From Salinivirgaceae bacterium (GTDB lineage Bacteria; Bacteroidota; Bacteroidia; Bacteroidales; SZUA-534), in contig JAFVGW010000028.1 of NCBI GenBank assembly GCA_017474765.1, positions 1-43,889 of the forward strand: a stretch of 43,889 nucleotides of DNA. Reading direction: 5' to 3'. Made by a program: the position numbers and the translations under genes. Below the pieces are notes generated by a model, which was not told the origin of the DNA, ran no database searches, and saw only the letters and a program-made list of their open reading frames with translations. Numbering within the stretch: position 1 is the stretch's first letter; every line of letters begins with the position of its first letter. Positions 6,715 to 16,104 of the stretch are shown in pieces.

Positions 6715-9306
6715 ATGGAAACCAGAAAGAACATCGTCCGCGCACTTGCGGCAGCAACTTTAATCGGTCTCGCGGCCAACACCAACGCACAGAGTTACGA
6801 GGAATGGGCCAAGCAGCAACAGGCTGAGCAAAAGGAGTTTATCGAAAACGAAAGGAAAAGTTTCGAGCAGTTTGTGAAAGAGCGCGACGAGGAAATCCGC
6901 AAAATGGACGAGGAGTTCAAGGAGTTTCTGTAAAAGGAGTGGAAAAACTACGAACTGAAGGAAGATGAGCAAAAACCCGATGCCCCAAAACCTGTCGAAA
7001 ACCCTGTGTATAAGGAAGAACCGAAGCAGACACAGCAATTGCAAATTGAGCAGGTGGAGAAAGTGGAATCGTGCGCCGAGGCTCCAAAATTGCCAGTTAT
7101 GGCCAAATCGGAACCCAGCGGTTTCAAACCATCCACTGCAAGTTTCAACTTCTATGGCAACAACGTTGATGTCCGTTACGACCGCAACGAATCGGTCCGC
7201 ATTGGCACCATCAACGAGCAGTCAATCAGCGACATGTGGGACCAGTTGAGCAAGACCAACTACAGTTGCACTGTGACAGACCTACTCAAATGGCAAAGCC
7301 AACTCAACATGAACGACTGGGGCTTCTATATGCTTACAAAACAGACGGTTGCCGACATCACCAGCAATCAGAACAGCCGCGTGCTGCTCACTTGGTTCCT
7401 GCTGACAAAGGCCAACTACAAGGCCCGTCTGGCCTACAAGGGCAACAATCTCTACCTGCTACTGGCCGCCGCCAACAACATCTACGGGATGCCCTACTTC
7501 ACTTTCGACAACCAGCGCTACTATCTGCTTGAAGGCAAGGCAAATAACGTTTACACCTACAATCGTGATTTTCCAGAGGCACGCTCAATTGTCGATTTGA
7601 ATATTTATAAACCTTTGAACGGCAACGAGTCGCTAAAAAATCGCAAAATTGATTTCAAACACGAGGGCGAGGAGTACGAGTTCAGCATACGCTACGACCA
7701 GAACACCATCAATTTCTACAACGATTATCCGCAGGCCGACATCAAAATCTATTTCGACGCCACTGTGAGCCGCGCCACCAAGGAGTCGCTCACCGAAGCG
7801 CTGATGCCCGTTATGAGCGGCATGAGTGCGGTTGACGCCACTGAATTTCTGCTGAAATTTGTGCAGTCGTTCGCCTATAAGACTGATGACCAGCAATTTG
7901 GTCATGAGAAATTCTTCTTCCCCGACGAGATGTTCTACTACCCCTACTCCGACTGCGAAGACCGCTCGGTGCTGTTCGCCTATCTGGTGAAACAACTTGT
8001 AGGTCTGGATGTTATCGGCCTCAATTATCCTGGGCACATGGCCACCGCCGTCTGCTTCAACAGCAATGTCGAGGGCAGTTACATTGAGCACAACGGCCGC
8101 CGCTACACCATCTGCGACCCCACCTACATTGGCGCGCCCGTGGGATTGGCAATGCCGCAATTTGCCAAAGTGGCAGCAAAAATTGTTGAGAACGCATCGC
8201 AACCGAATCTGGCCTCACGAGCCGTCAAACTATGGAAAGTGGCCAACAAATACGGACTCCATCAGGGCGACAACAAGCACAACATCGTCTTCGACGGCAA
8301 TGGCGACGCCTACATGTGCGGATATTTTGAGGGCGATGTTGATTTTATGGGGCGGCATCTGAGCGCCGACGGAACCGACATTTTCATTGCAAAAATCACA
8401 TCGGACAACGACCTCGGATTCCTCTACCGAATCGGCAGCAAGTCGGACGATGTGGCCTACAACATTGTTTTGAGCGACGACGACTGTTTCTATTTCTCGG
8501 GCTCGTTCAACGGCGAGATGACCGTGGCAGGACAACGGCTAAAAACTCGCGACGGCGATTTCTTTATTGCCAAATGCTCGCGCGACGGCAAACTGGCTTG
8601 GATAAACCAAACCAACATCGGGCAGATGGACAGCATCAACAACACATTCGCCGCACAATTCGACAAAAACGGCAAAAGGCTTTGGACGCGCACCTACGCT
8701 GAATCGGAGGATATGACCGACTACGGAATCCATGTCGACAACGATGGCAATCCGTTTCTTTGCGGAACAATGCTGGCGGCTGTCGGGCTGAGCAACAAAT
8801 CGTATGAATCGATGGCGCGGCACGGCGAAATTCATGCTTCCGACATAAACGATGTTGACCCTGCCCTGCCCACCGCTCCCGCCATTGCAGGACTGATGAC
8901 CATTGTTGAACAGGCAGTCAGAGCCAATTCATTGCCAGGCAAGACCATGCAACACGACCTGACAGCCAACAACCCCGAATTCAGCAGCCAATCGCCCGAT
9001 TTGTACAACCAATTCGGCAATATTGAACTGATTAGAAACGGAATGGGCATTGTCACCGTGCGCACCAGCAACCGCGAACCAGTGGTTTTGAACACCGTGA
9101 AACTTGAGAACAACTCAAAACTGAAGATTTCGGTTTACAGCACAGGCAACGCAACAATTGAGTTCCTGTCGGGCTCGGAGTACGGCAGCGAGCAGGCGTG
9201 GCGGCCACTCAACTCCCTGAAACTCTATCGCACATCGGGCAATCTGACTTTTGATTACGATACCGATCACACACATAAAACAGTGAATGCCGAAGGAGTG
9301 TTCTGA
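6715..9306 (+). pseudogene. Secreted transglutaminase-like/beta-propeller protein interrupted by an in-frame TAA
   Basis: The ATG at 6715 opens a signal peptide (METRKNIVRALAAATLIGLAANTNAQ-S). A Glu/Lys-rich coiled-coil segment follows. The frame then stops at TAA 6931-6933 (codon 73) and continues open, in the same frame, to 9306. Read through, the protein would be 863 residues. Downstream lies a papain/transglutaminase-like core with a plausible triad: Cys414 (SDCEDRS), His441 (YPGHMATAV) and Asp468 (CDPTYIG). It is followed by SBBP-like beta-propeller repeats with DGNGDAYMCGYFEG and DNDGNPFLCG signatures. The coiled coil reads straight across the stop (EEFKEFL*KEWKNYELKEDE). No ATG with a signal peptide is available for the downstream part. 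The gene is either inactivated by one recent nonsense change or carries a sequencing error. Confidence 0.75.
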
Positions 9307-9446
9307 TGCTTTTGTGAATTGCAAATTTCCACACAATCACAACTTTTAAAGTCGGTTTTGCGAAGGTTTTTGCAGAGCCGATTTAACGTATTCATAACTG
9401 GGCATTTGGCCGATGCGGCTGAATTTCCGTCTAAAACATTCTTACT

Positions 9447-10526
9447 ATGAGAGCTATTTCTCTTTTCATCGCGTCGGCGGCAATGGTGCTGACGCAATCG
9501 TGCGCAAACTCGCCGAAACAGGCAACAAACAACGGACAAATGCCGCGCGGCGAAGCAGTGGCTGACATCACCGCTGCGGCAGATGCGCTAATCGCCCACA
9601 CCGACTCTGTGGATGGCGTCATGCTGCAAAGCGTGATGATTGCCCAACACGGGAAAGTGGTGTATGAGCGATGGATGAACGGCGGTGCGGCCGACTCGGC
9701 TCACGTGATGCACTCGGTGAGCAAATCGTTCTGCGCAACAGCCGTCGGAATGCTTGTCGACGATGGCAAACTGAAGGTTACCGACAAGGTTATCAGTTTC
9801 TTCCCCGACCAACTGCCCGCCGAAGTATCTGACAATCTGAAGGCTATGACCGTTCGCGACCTGCTCACAATGAACTGCGGCCACGAGACCGAACCTCGGA
9901 CCCGCGGTGTGGATTCCGAAAATATTGACTGGGTTTCGGCATTCCTTGCGCACCCCGTCACCAAAGAGCCAGGCACGTGGTATTGCTACAACTCAATAGG
10001 CACCTATATGCTGTCAGCCATCGTGCAAAAGATTACAGGCCAGAAGGTTGTGGACTTCCTCACCCCTCGCCTTTTCGAGCCGCTTCGCATCGACAAACCG
10101 CGCTGGGACGAGAGCCCGCAAGGCATCAACTGCGGCGGCTGGGGACTTTACATCAAGACTGAAGATATGCTGAAATTCGGCCAACTGTTTCTGCAGCAAG
10201 GCCAATGGGAAGGCAAGCAACTGCTGAGCCGCGAATGGGTGGCCGAAGCGTCGAAATATCAAGTGCCGTCGGTTCCTGCTGGCACACGCCCCGATGAAGT
10301 TGAAGCCAAAGGCCTAACCACCGACAACTGCGCCTGGCTGCTCGGCTACGGCTACCAGATGTGGCGCTGCCCCGACAACGCCTACCGAGCCGATGGTGCC
10401 CGCGGACAATACATTATTGTAATGCCCGACCAGGACGCCGTGATTGCCATCACCGCCGACTCGCCCGACTTGCAAGCCGAATTGGAAAACATTTATAAAT
10501 ATTTGTTCCTTGTGCTGAAGAAATAG
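9447..10526 (+). CDS. Beta-lactamase-family serine hydrolase, probable lipoprotein
   Basis: This 359-residue protein has the class C beta-lactamase/DD-peptidase fold signature. The catalytic Ser-x-x-Lys is S90-V-S-K93, and the second motif is Tyr-Asn-Ser at about 181-183 in the context GTWYCYNSIGTYMLSAIV. The N-terminus ends in LTQSC with Cys19, which reads as a lipobox, so it is probably tethered in the periplasm or at the outer membrane. Members act on peptides, esters or peptidoglycan fragments, and many are not antibiotic-resistance enzymes; nothing here shows the substrate. The gene stands alone, 140 bp after the broken transglutaminase gene, and is followed by a strong terminator. Confidence 0.85.
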   Translation: MRAISLFIASAAMVLTQSCANSPKQATNNGQMPRGEAVADITAAADALIAHTDSVDGVMLQSVMIAQHGKVVYERWMNGGAADSAHVMHSVSKSFCATAVGMLVDDGKLKVTDKVISFFPDQLPAEVSDNLKAMTVRDLLTMNCGHETEPRTRGVDSENIDWVSAFLAHPVTKEPGTWYCYNSIGTYMLSAIVQKITGQKVVDFLTPRLFEPLRIDKPRWDESPQGINCGGWGLYIKTEDMLKFGQLFLQQGQWEGKQLLSREWVAEASKYQVPSVPAGTRPDEVEAKGLTTDNCAWLLGYGYQMWRCPDNAYRADGARGQYIIVMPDQDAVIAITADSPDLQAELENIYKYLFLVLKK

Positions 10527-10552
10527 GATACTGATTATTAGGGAAATAATAT

Positions 10553-10584
10553 GAGCCGCAGGATTTTTTCTTGCGGCTCTTTTT
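10553..10584 (+). terminator. Intrinsic terminator after the serine hydrolase gene
   Basis: GAGCCGCA pairs with TGCGGCTC over an approximately 11-nt loop and is followed by TTTTT. Confidence 0.9.
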
Positions 10585-10727
10585 AATTAATGCCCGATAC
10601 AAAATCGCAAAACATTGCAATATTCTGCGGTTATAATCGCAAAATATTTGAATTTATTGCGATTTGGGGATGCAAATGCTATTTCCCGCTAACCGATTAA
10701 AACAGATTTTAATCCGAATTTAGACAC

Positions 10728-10754
10728 GTAGGGCTGCCTTTTGAGCAGCCCTAC
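10728..10754. repeat. GTAG...CTAC palindrome, REP-like
   Basis: GTAGGGCTGC and GCAGCCCTAC are perfect 10-bp arms around a 7-nt loop. No T-run follows on either strand, so it is not a classical terminator although it lies 19 bp past the stop of res. The GTAG start followed by a palindrome recalls bacterial REP sequences. The rest of 10585-10772 is AT-rich and holds nothing else I can name. Confidence 0.6.
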
Positions 10755-10772
10755 AAACTGTTAAATTCAGTT

Positions 10773-13532
10773 TTATTGTTCAAACAGTTTCCAATCACCA
10801 TCGTTTTCATACACGTATTTTGGTGCGCCATTGCAATACCAAACGCCGCTGCGCATTTCAACAATGCCGCCAACGTATTTGAACTTGTCGCTTGTTTTGT
10901 TCAGCGTGGCAATGTGCTCGGCCAGGCATTCCGCTTTATCTTTGGTTTCCTGCGATTTAGCGGTAATGCCACCTTTTGTGTCAAAAATACCTATGCGGTT
11001 ATCTTTGTATTTGATAATCCAGTCGGGATAAAAGACTCGCCAATCGTTGATAGTGGTGTCCATATATCGGAAACCTAAATCTTCTTTGCCTGTGCCATTT
11101 TTTAGCCACCACTCAATGCTGTCCGATTTTTGCTCCAGATAATCAATGAATTTTGTCTCGTTAGATTTTCCTTTGTAATCTTTTGGCAGGTACAAATCAA
11201 CCAAACTCAATTGGCTTTTGTATGATTCATAATCATCGGGGCAGGTTTTTTCTGTGCAAACAACAAACGGCGTGGGCGCTTCTTCCAAAGCCTTCTTTCG
11301 CCTTGCTTCCAACGCTTTCTGCAAAACGGGGTAATAGTCTTTGATTGCCTGTGTAATGGCTGGGCGAAATTTGCTGTCGGCATTTCGGTTAATGTCTTTT
11401 ATGAAAACCTTGTAATAATCTGTTTCCACGTATGTTTGCAGAGCATAGTTCTTAAACCACAACCGCAAGGCCGATTTCAGAATGGAATAAGAGCGAGCGG
11501 CGCTGCCTATTGTGGCTTCCGCATCGTCTTGTTCAACAATTAGTTGGTAACAGTAATTGGTAAATATTTTTTCCACATCGTTGGCCGACACCTCATATTG
11601 GGCGGTATCGGTTGCCGCAGATTTGTCGATTGTCTTGAACCGCGCGTTCACCATAATGTCCTGACTCAAAGTGCGCGACGTGTCGACACCTTTTTCTTGC
11701 AGTTTTTCAGTGTTGTCCATCGACAAATCACTGTCGCCGTCGGGTATTCCGAACCATTTGTTCATTGAGTGAATGAACGAATGCTGGAAATCGCTGGCTT
11801 TGCCCAAATCGCCATAGCCAGCGCGCGAAATGAACTCTGTTTTTAGCACAGGGTCGAGAACAAAGTTGGCGGTTTTTGAGCCCCTGATTTCGTTTTTGAA
11901 GTTCACAACAGATATTTTCAGCATTGCCTCCGCCATATTTTGCTCGTCCTCGGGAACAGCCTCGTTCACTTGCTCTTTCGCCTTTTCAATAATTGCGGCA
12001 CATTCATTAACGACTTTGCTAATCGCCTGTTTCTCTGCCGTTTTTCCTCCGTATTCCGCTTGCGGTTCGGCCACCATCGACGATTTTTGCGTTGATTCCG
12101 ACATATTTTCCTCAACCTCGGTAAGTTTTTGACAAACCTCGGCAATTACCATAGCCACAGTTTTCTGGCTTTCTTCGTTTTTGGGGACAAGACGCGTTTC
12201 GAGTTCTGTTTTAACCTTCTCTCTCAAAGCCGAAACGGCAAATTTCATTCGTTTGGCAGTCTGCATTTTGGCAGTTATTGTTTTCGGCTTGTTGGGGTCG
12301 GTTGGCGGAATTTTATCCACCTCGTTGCGCGAGTAGTTTGTGTAGAGATAGCCAGTTTGCAATTCGGGAAATTCGGCCAGCCGCTTGTCGTGGACGGGCA
12401 TTCGGCGAATGCGGCCCAATGTCTGTGTGCGGAAGGTGTCGGACTTTATCTCGCGGAACATCACCAAAATATGGGCGCGCGGGCAATCCCAACCCGTTCC
12501 TGCCGCATACTTGAAAAGCAAAAAAGCCACTTGGCTCTTGTTGTCGGTTATGGTGCGCAGCGCCTCGGTTTTCGGAACATCGCTCAACCACACCGCAATC
12601 TGGTTTTGTGCAAATCCTTTTTCGGCAAGATATTTTTTCACCACTGTTTCTTTTTTCTCCACTCCGCGGGCTTCGGCATCTTTGTCATCATCAGGCAACT
12701 GAATGAGTACCAACGGATTAATATCGGCACCGAATGCCTGCCACTCTTGAATCAACTGCTCGCGCTTTTCTATGGCCAAATCAAGCATCAGTTTGTCCAA
12801 ATCTTGATTGTCGTAACGTTTCAGGTCATCTTCGGTCTGACTGACGATTTCCTTTTTAATCAGTCCTTCGTCAATCACATCTTTTATGCCAACCTCAACC
12901 CAACCTGCCTGGTGGTTCTTGACTTGGCTGGCTGTCGGCTCTTTTTCGGGCGTGGCGCTCACCTTGACAATGATTCGCGGATTCAGCGGATTGATTACAT
13001 CGCGATAAGCCGATTCGGTAACATTCTTATGACTCTCGTCGATAATCATTACAATTTGTCGGCCTTCGGCCAATGTGTTTTCCGCCACATCCTCAAAATA
13101 GAAACCCGTCTCTTTCATTAGTTCGGGCTCATCGGGGCGGCGTAGCGTGCGGTCCGACGCGCGGCGCGACACCAATTTCTGCCAGTTGAGAAACAGAATG
13201 TCGTTTTTGTTGAGTTTGCCCTGCTTGAAATCGGCAATGGTGAGCAGTTGGTTGCTGAAAGTCGGGAAAAAGTATTCGTAGAACTTGTCGCGGCTCTGCA
13301 TTGCAAGGTCATCGCTGAAAGTAATCCAGACGTAAGCCACATCTTCGTCCCAATCGGGCTGACGCGAGAGTGCATCGATAAAATGCGTGGTAATGAATGT
13401 TTTACCGCTGCCAGTTGGGGCTTTCAGTGTGAGTTCAACGGTCGATTCGTTGTTTTGCCAAAGCAGTTTAAAGGTTTCGAGCATCTCGTCGATTGCTCTC
13501 TGCTGAAATTGAAATGCGTTATATAGTGCCAT
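10773..13532 (-). CDS. res: Type III restriction enzyme, Res subunit
   Basis: This 919-residue protein carries the superfamily 2 helicase order of type III Res subunits: a Q-motif-like start (FQFQQRAID), Walker A APTGSGKT at 38-45, Walker B DESH at about 167, and motif III KVSATP. Motif VI-like GRIRRMP lies near residue 390. The C-terminal PD-(D/E)XK-type endonuclease signature is YPDWIIKYKDNRIGIFDTKGG near residue 840. Partnered with Mod, it translocates along DNA and cuts beside unmethylated head-to-head sites. The ATG follows the mod stop by 4 bp, so the two are translationally coupled. No frameshift or missing motif is seen, so it should be active. Confidence 0.93.
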   Translation of the reverse strand: MALYNAFQFQQRAIDEMLETFKLLWQNNESTVELTLKAPTGSGKTFITTHFIDALSRQPDWDEDVAYVWITFSDDLAMQSRDKFYEYFFPTFSNQLLTIADFKQGKLNKNDILFLNWQKLVSRRASDRTLRRPDEPELMKETGFYFEDVAENTLAEGRQIVMIIDESHKNVTESAYRDVINPLNPRIIVKVSATPEKEPTASQVKNHQAGWVEVGIKDVIDEGLIKKEIVSQTEDDLKRYDNQDLDKLMLDLAIEKREQLIQEWQAFGADINPLVLIQLPDDDKDAEARGVEKKETVVKKYLAEKGFAQNQIAVWLSDVPKTEALRTITDNKSQVAFLLFKYAAGTGWDCPRAHILVMFREIKSDTFRTQTLGRIRRMPVHDKRLAEFPELQTGYLYTNYSRNEVDKIPPTDPNKPKTITAKMQTAKRMKFAVSALREKVKTELETRLVPKNEESQKTVAMVIAEVCQKLTEVEENMSESTQKSSMVAEPQAEYGGKTAEKQAISKVVNECAAIIEKAKEQVNEAVPEDEQNMAEAMLKISVVNFKNEIRGSKTANFVLDPVLKTEFISRAGYGDLGKASDFQHSFIHSMNKWFGIPDGDSDLSMDNTEKLQEKGVDTSRTLSQDIMVNARFKTIDKSAATDTAQYEVSANDVEKIFTNYCYQLIVEQDDAEATIGSAARSYSILKSALRLWFKNYALQTYVETDYYKVFIKDINRNADSKFRPAITQAIKDYYPVLQKALEARRKKALEEAPTPFVVCTEKTCPDDYESYKSQLSLVDLYLPKDYKGKSNETKFIDYLEQKSDSIEWWLKNGTGKEDLGFRYMDTTINDWRVFYPDWIIKYKDNRIGIFDTKGGITAKSQETKDKAECLAEHIATLNKTSDKFKYVGGIVEMRSGVWYCNGAPKYVYENDGDWKLFEQ

Positions 13533-13536
13533 AATT

Positions 13537-15264
13537 TTACTGATTTATAGATTTATACACATCGAGAATTGGTTGGGGGATTGCTTTGAGCGAAATGCCG
13601 CGAAGGCTGTTGAACTCACCTTCAAAAACATCGGGCTGTCCCCAGCAGAAAATGTAAACGGCGAATTCCACTGGCGTCGCAGCATTCGCACGCAATTGCT
13701 CGATTTCTGCCACAAAATCAGGCAGTTTTGCGTAGTTCTCGGTAAAGAATATGGCAGTGTATTTTTGCGGGTTCTCACCATCGGCAAAAATCTGGTACGA
13801 CTCGGTATGGCTGATTTCCTCCAGCGTATTCTCGCCCAACGCCAGCAGATAGCCCGCTTTGAGCGACAACTCCACGCGGTCGGCATCGGTGGCCGTGCGG
13901 CTTGCGTTTTTGCCCACAAAAGCAGTGCGGTAGTATTTCAAACGGCCTCCCAAGCCTTCAACCTGTTCGCCTTTGGCGTTGGTGTAGCCGCACATCACAC
14001 GGCGGTTGCGCTCGTAGGTTACGTTCTCACAAATGTTGTTATCACCTTCTTGCTGCTGCACCAAAATACATTGGCGGTTTCCGCCGTCCTCGGCATTGAG
14101 TTTCATAGTTGCGTGAAGTGTTGTGCCGCTGCCAGCAAAGAAGTCGAGAATGCGTGTGTTGCTTTGGGAAGATATTGACAATAAATGTTTTATCAAAAGC
14201 ACAGGCTTGGGGTATGCAAATGGCTTATTTTGAAATATCTCTTTTATATCATCATTTCCACTTTCTGTTCTTCCATATACTGCATCTATCAAAAGACTTT
14301 TTGGGGTAATTCCTTGTGGTCTATAGTATTTAGTGTAAACCTTACCATTTTTGAAAACAAGTTCATTGTATTGATTTTTTACTTTTTCCTTACCCCAACG
14401 CCAACAAGATTGTTTTCCTTTTACAATTCGTGGATAGTATTTTTCACCGTCAGGACCAATTATTTCATAAATCAAAGATTGACTAATTTGTATTGAAGCC
14501 TTATCTAACGTAATTAAACCATATTCTCCTTTTTCGTCTTTCAATGGATAAAGTTTGTCATCCAATTGATAACTTTTATCTAAACCCATTTTAAACTTTG
14601 AAATATTCTTCGCTATACACAATACATATTCGTGCTCGGTTATAACAAAACCAGAATCATTACCTCCGCCTTGTTTCTTTTTCCAAATGAATTCTGCGAC
14701 AAAATTATCTTCGCCAAACACTTTGTTGCATAATAATTTAAGATTCGCTTGTTCGTTTTCGTCGATTGAAATAAAAATGGCTCCGTTATCTGAAAGCAGA
14801 TTCTTCGCTAACTCAAGGCGTTTGCTCATAAACGAGAGCCAATACGAGTGGCGCAATGGGTGCTCTTTTGGAACGGGTGAGCCATCGGGAAATTGTGTGA
14901 GTATGCGTTTGTCTTTATATGTAAATCCGTCACTGCCAGTGTTATACGGCGGGTCAATGTAAATCACATCAATTTTCCCGCGGTGGGTGTAGTTCAGGCA
15001 CGTCAGGGCGTGGTAGTTGTCGCCTTCAATAATAATGTGTGGTTCAGTAGAGACGTGGCGCGCCGCGTCTCTACAAGGCACATCAATGGCTTTTTCTTTT
15101 ACCTCTTCGAGAATAGGGATTTTGTTTTCACTGTCGGCCTCAAATGCTTCGGGCACATCGAGCCACGTCAGGCCGTAACGTTGCTCTTTGATTTGTGCGT
15201 GTAGCCGCGCAATCTCCTTTTCTAATTCGCGGATACGGATTTTTTGTTGTTCTTGTACAGTCAT
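13537..15264 (-). CDS. mod: Type III DNA methyltransferase (adenine), Mod subunit
   Basis: I chose the start MTVQEQQKIRIRELEKEIARL at 15264; the open frame extends 28 codons upstream, but that part overlaps a dispersed repeat. The protein is about 575 residues. Motif IV is IDPPYNTG near residue 105 and motif I is FFAGSGTT in the second half. This beta-class order fits an N6-adenine methyltransferase that also provides recognition for the Res partner. The middle, encoded by about 14170-14700, is clearly more AT-rich than both ends and corresponds to the target-recognition domain. A 28-bp palindrome sits in frame just before the motif IV region and adds residues (VPCRDAARHVSTEP) that look out of place. 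The gene starts the mod-res operon. No promoter could be assigned. Confidence 0.92.
   Translation of the reverse strand: MTVQEQQKIRIRELEKEIARLHAQIKEQRYGLTWLDVPEAFEADSENKIPILEEVKEKAIDVPCRDAARHVSTEPHIIIEGDNYHALTCLNYTHRGKIDVIYIDPPYNTGSDGFTYKDKRILTQFPDGSPVPKEHPLRHSYWLSFMSKRLELAKNLLSDNGAIFISIDENEQANLKLLCNKVFGEDNFVAEFIWKKKQGGGNDSGFVITEHEYVLCIAKNISKFKMGLDKSYQLDDKLYPLKDEKGEYGLITLDKASIQISQSLIYEIIGPDGEKYYPRIVKGKQSCWRWGKEKVKNQYNELVFKNGKVYTKYYRPQGITPKSLLIDAVYGRTESGNDDIKEIFQNKPFAYPKPVLLIKHLLSISSQSNTRILDFFAGSGTTLHATMKLNAEDGGNRQCILVQQQEGDNNICENVTYERNRRVMCGYTNAKGEQVEGLGGRLKYYRTAFVGKNASRTATDADRVELSLKAGYLLALGENTLEEISHTESYQIFADGENPQKYTAIFFTENYAKLPDFVAEIEQLRANAATPVEFAVYIFCWGQPDVFEGEFNSLRGISLKAIPQPILDVYKSINQ
15047..15074. 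repeat. 28-bp palindromic element inside the mod coding sequence
   Basis: GTAGAGACGTGGCG abuts CGCCGCGTCTCTAC, 14-bp arms with a single mismatch and no spacer. It keeps the mod frame open and encodes part of the segment CRDAARHVST. The GTAG/CTAC ends match those of the palindrome at 10728. Confidence 0.85.
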
Positions 15265-15464
15265 TTTTGGCGAAATTTCTGTTGCTGAATAATTTTGTTT
15301 AAACAAGCGGCGCGAGCCTAAACTTGTCCGCAACAGGGGTGTCGCCAAACACCTAAAGAAACAACAAGATAAAACCCACGCCGAAACGTCGGTTATCTTT
15401 TATTGCTGTTTCTTCTTATTCTACTATTTTAAAATTTTGGCGAAATTTCTGTTGCGAGAATAAA
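15265..15464. repeat. Direct repeat of 28-30 bp flanking about 142 bp upstream of mod
   Basis: 15265-15292 and 15435-15464 share 21 identical bases (TTTTGGCGAAATTTCTGTTG plus C) and then GAATAA after a 2-nt difference. The first copy abuts the mod start codon. The intervening DNA carries the structured element at 15304-15405. This looks like a duplication caused by insertion or by recombination. Confidence 0.8.
15304..15405 (-). repeat. Dispersed structured element, copy 1
   Basis: On the minus strand this stretch holds a CCGACGTTTCGG hairpin and GCGTGGGTTTTAT, then the hairpin AGGTGTTTGGCGACACC (15337-15354 on plus), then GCGGACAAGTTTAGGCTCGCGC. The order and most bases match 21160-21270 on the plus strand. 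The hairpin arms differ between copies but stay paired (GGTG/CACC here, GGCG/TGCC there). The 15465-15596 stretch beyond it is AT-rich with nothing I can assign. Confidence 0.65.
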
Positions 15465-15596
15465 AGCTAACGCTCTGAAAATATGTTATTTATCAACAGT
15501 TCTTTTACATATCAATTCGTTTTAGATTTATACTGACACAATTTTATAAAATAGATTCCGAAAAAACTAACTGGGGAAAATTTCTTTTTATGGGAA

Positions 15597-15684
15597 AAAG
15601 GCGGAACAAAATCCGCACATTTATTAAAAAATGCAGATTTAACTCCGCATATTTCAAACAAAACTGTGGAACAAAATCCGCAGA
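15597..15684 (-). repeat. Three tandem TGCGGA hairpins after the PIN toxin gene
   Basis: Read on the minus strand, three units of about 32-33 nt each begin with TGCGGA and fold back: TGCGGA/TCCACA, ATGCGGA/TCTGCAT followed by TTTTTT, and GCGGA/TCCGC followed by CTTTTTCC. They begin 10 bp after the toxin stop codon. The T-runs suggest serial terminators of the toxin-antitoxin transcript, but the regular spacing also fits a small repeat RNA. Confidence 0.65.
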
Positions 15685-15693
15685 TTCGGACTA

Positions 15694-16104
15694 TTACTGC
15701 AAGGTTTTCAGAAACTCAACCAACCGAACAACTTGTAACCGTGGAAAACCAATGGCTTTCAACACATCGAAATGGTGGTCGTTGGAAACAATATATGTAG
15801 CATTTGCAGCAAAGGCACAATCGACAAATTTATTATCGTCGGGGTCGGAAATTATCAATTCAAGGTGGTAATGTGGGTCGAAAAATTCGACAAACGGACA
15901 CTCTGAAAGCAAACTCACCACACTTTCAGCGACATCGGCAGAGACCAGTTGTTCAATAATTTCGCGGTACTCGGAAATAATATCGTTCGATACACACAAA
16001 ACATACTGCCCCGCCCTTATGCCTTTCCATACTGGATAATAGACGCTATGCTTTGAAAGCGCCATAATCAGGCAGTTCGTGTCAAGCACCACCCTATTTA
16101 GCAT
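15694..16104 (-). CDS. PIN-domain toxin of a toxin-antitoxin pair
   Basis: This 136-residue protein shows the acidic residues of a PIN ribonuclease: Asp8 in VVLDTNCLI, Glu45 in SNDIISEYREI, Asp87/Asp90/Asp95 in SDPDDNKFVDCA, and Asp109 in SND. This arrangement, with DPDDN and YIVSND, is typical of the 'putative toxin-antitoxin system toxin component, PIN family' group rather than of short VapC. Such enzymes cleave RNA using Mg2+ or Mn2+. The start overlaps the end of the antitoxin gene by 11 bp, so translation is coupled and antitoxin is made first. The overlap and size leave little doubt about the pair; the RNA target is unknown. Confidence 0.88.
   Translation of the reverse strand: MLNRVVLDTNCLIMALSKHSVYYPVWKGIRAGQYVLCVSNDIISEYREIIEQLVSADVAESVVSLLSECPFVEFFDPHYHLELIISDPDDNKFVDCAFAANATYIVSNDHHFDVLKAIGFPRLQVVRLVEFLKTLQ

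Noticed and set aside
6965..7249. Out-of-frame ORF beginning after the internal TAA of the transglutaminase-like gene, with an AAGGA before its ATG
   Set aside because: The protein-like sequence with catalytic motifs is in the original frame; this one is Ser/Arg/Asn-rich shadow sequence.
6715..9306. Reassignment of TAA to a sense codon
   Set aside because: Many intact genes here (for example 1-1442, 3476-3940 and 21364-22290) end in TAA, so the standard code holds.
10728..10754. Terminator of the mod-res operon
   Set aside because: The stem is strong but no T-run follows on the minus strand, so I list it as a palindromic repeat instead; some termination role is still possible.
12129..13121. 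Long plus-strand open frame of 330 codons opposite res
   Set aside because: It is complementary to the conserved helicase region of res and shows no motif; codon bias of the real gene opens this frame.
13537..15264. Phase-variable mod gene
   Set aside because: I looked for homopolymer or short tandem repeats in the coding sequence and start region and found none long enough.
15590..15871. Plus-strand ORF opposite the PIN toxin gene
   Set aside because: It is antisense to a gene with clear PIN motifs and runs through the hairpin repeats.
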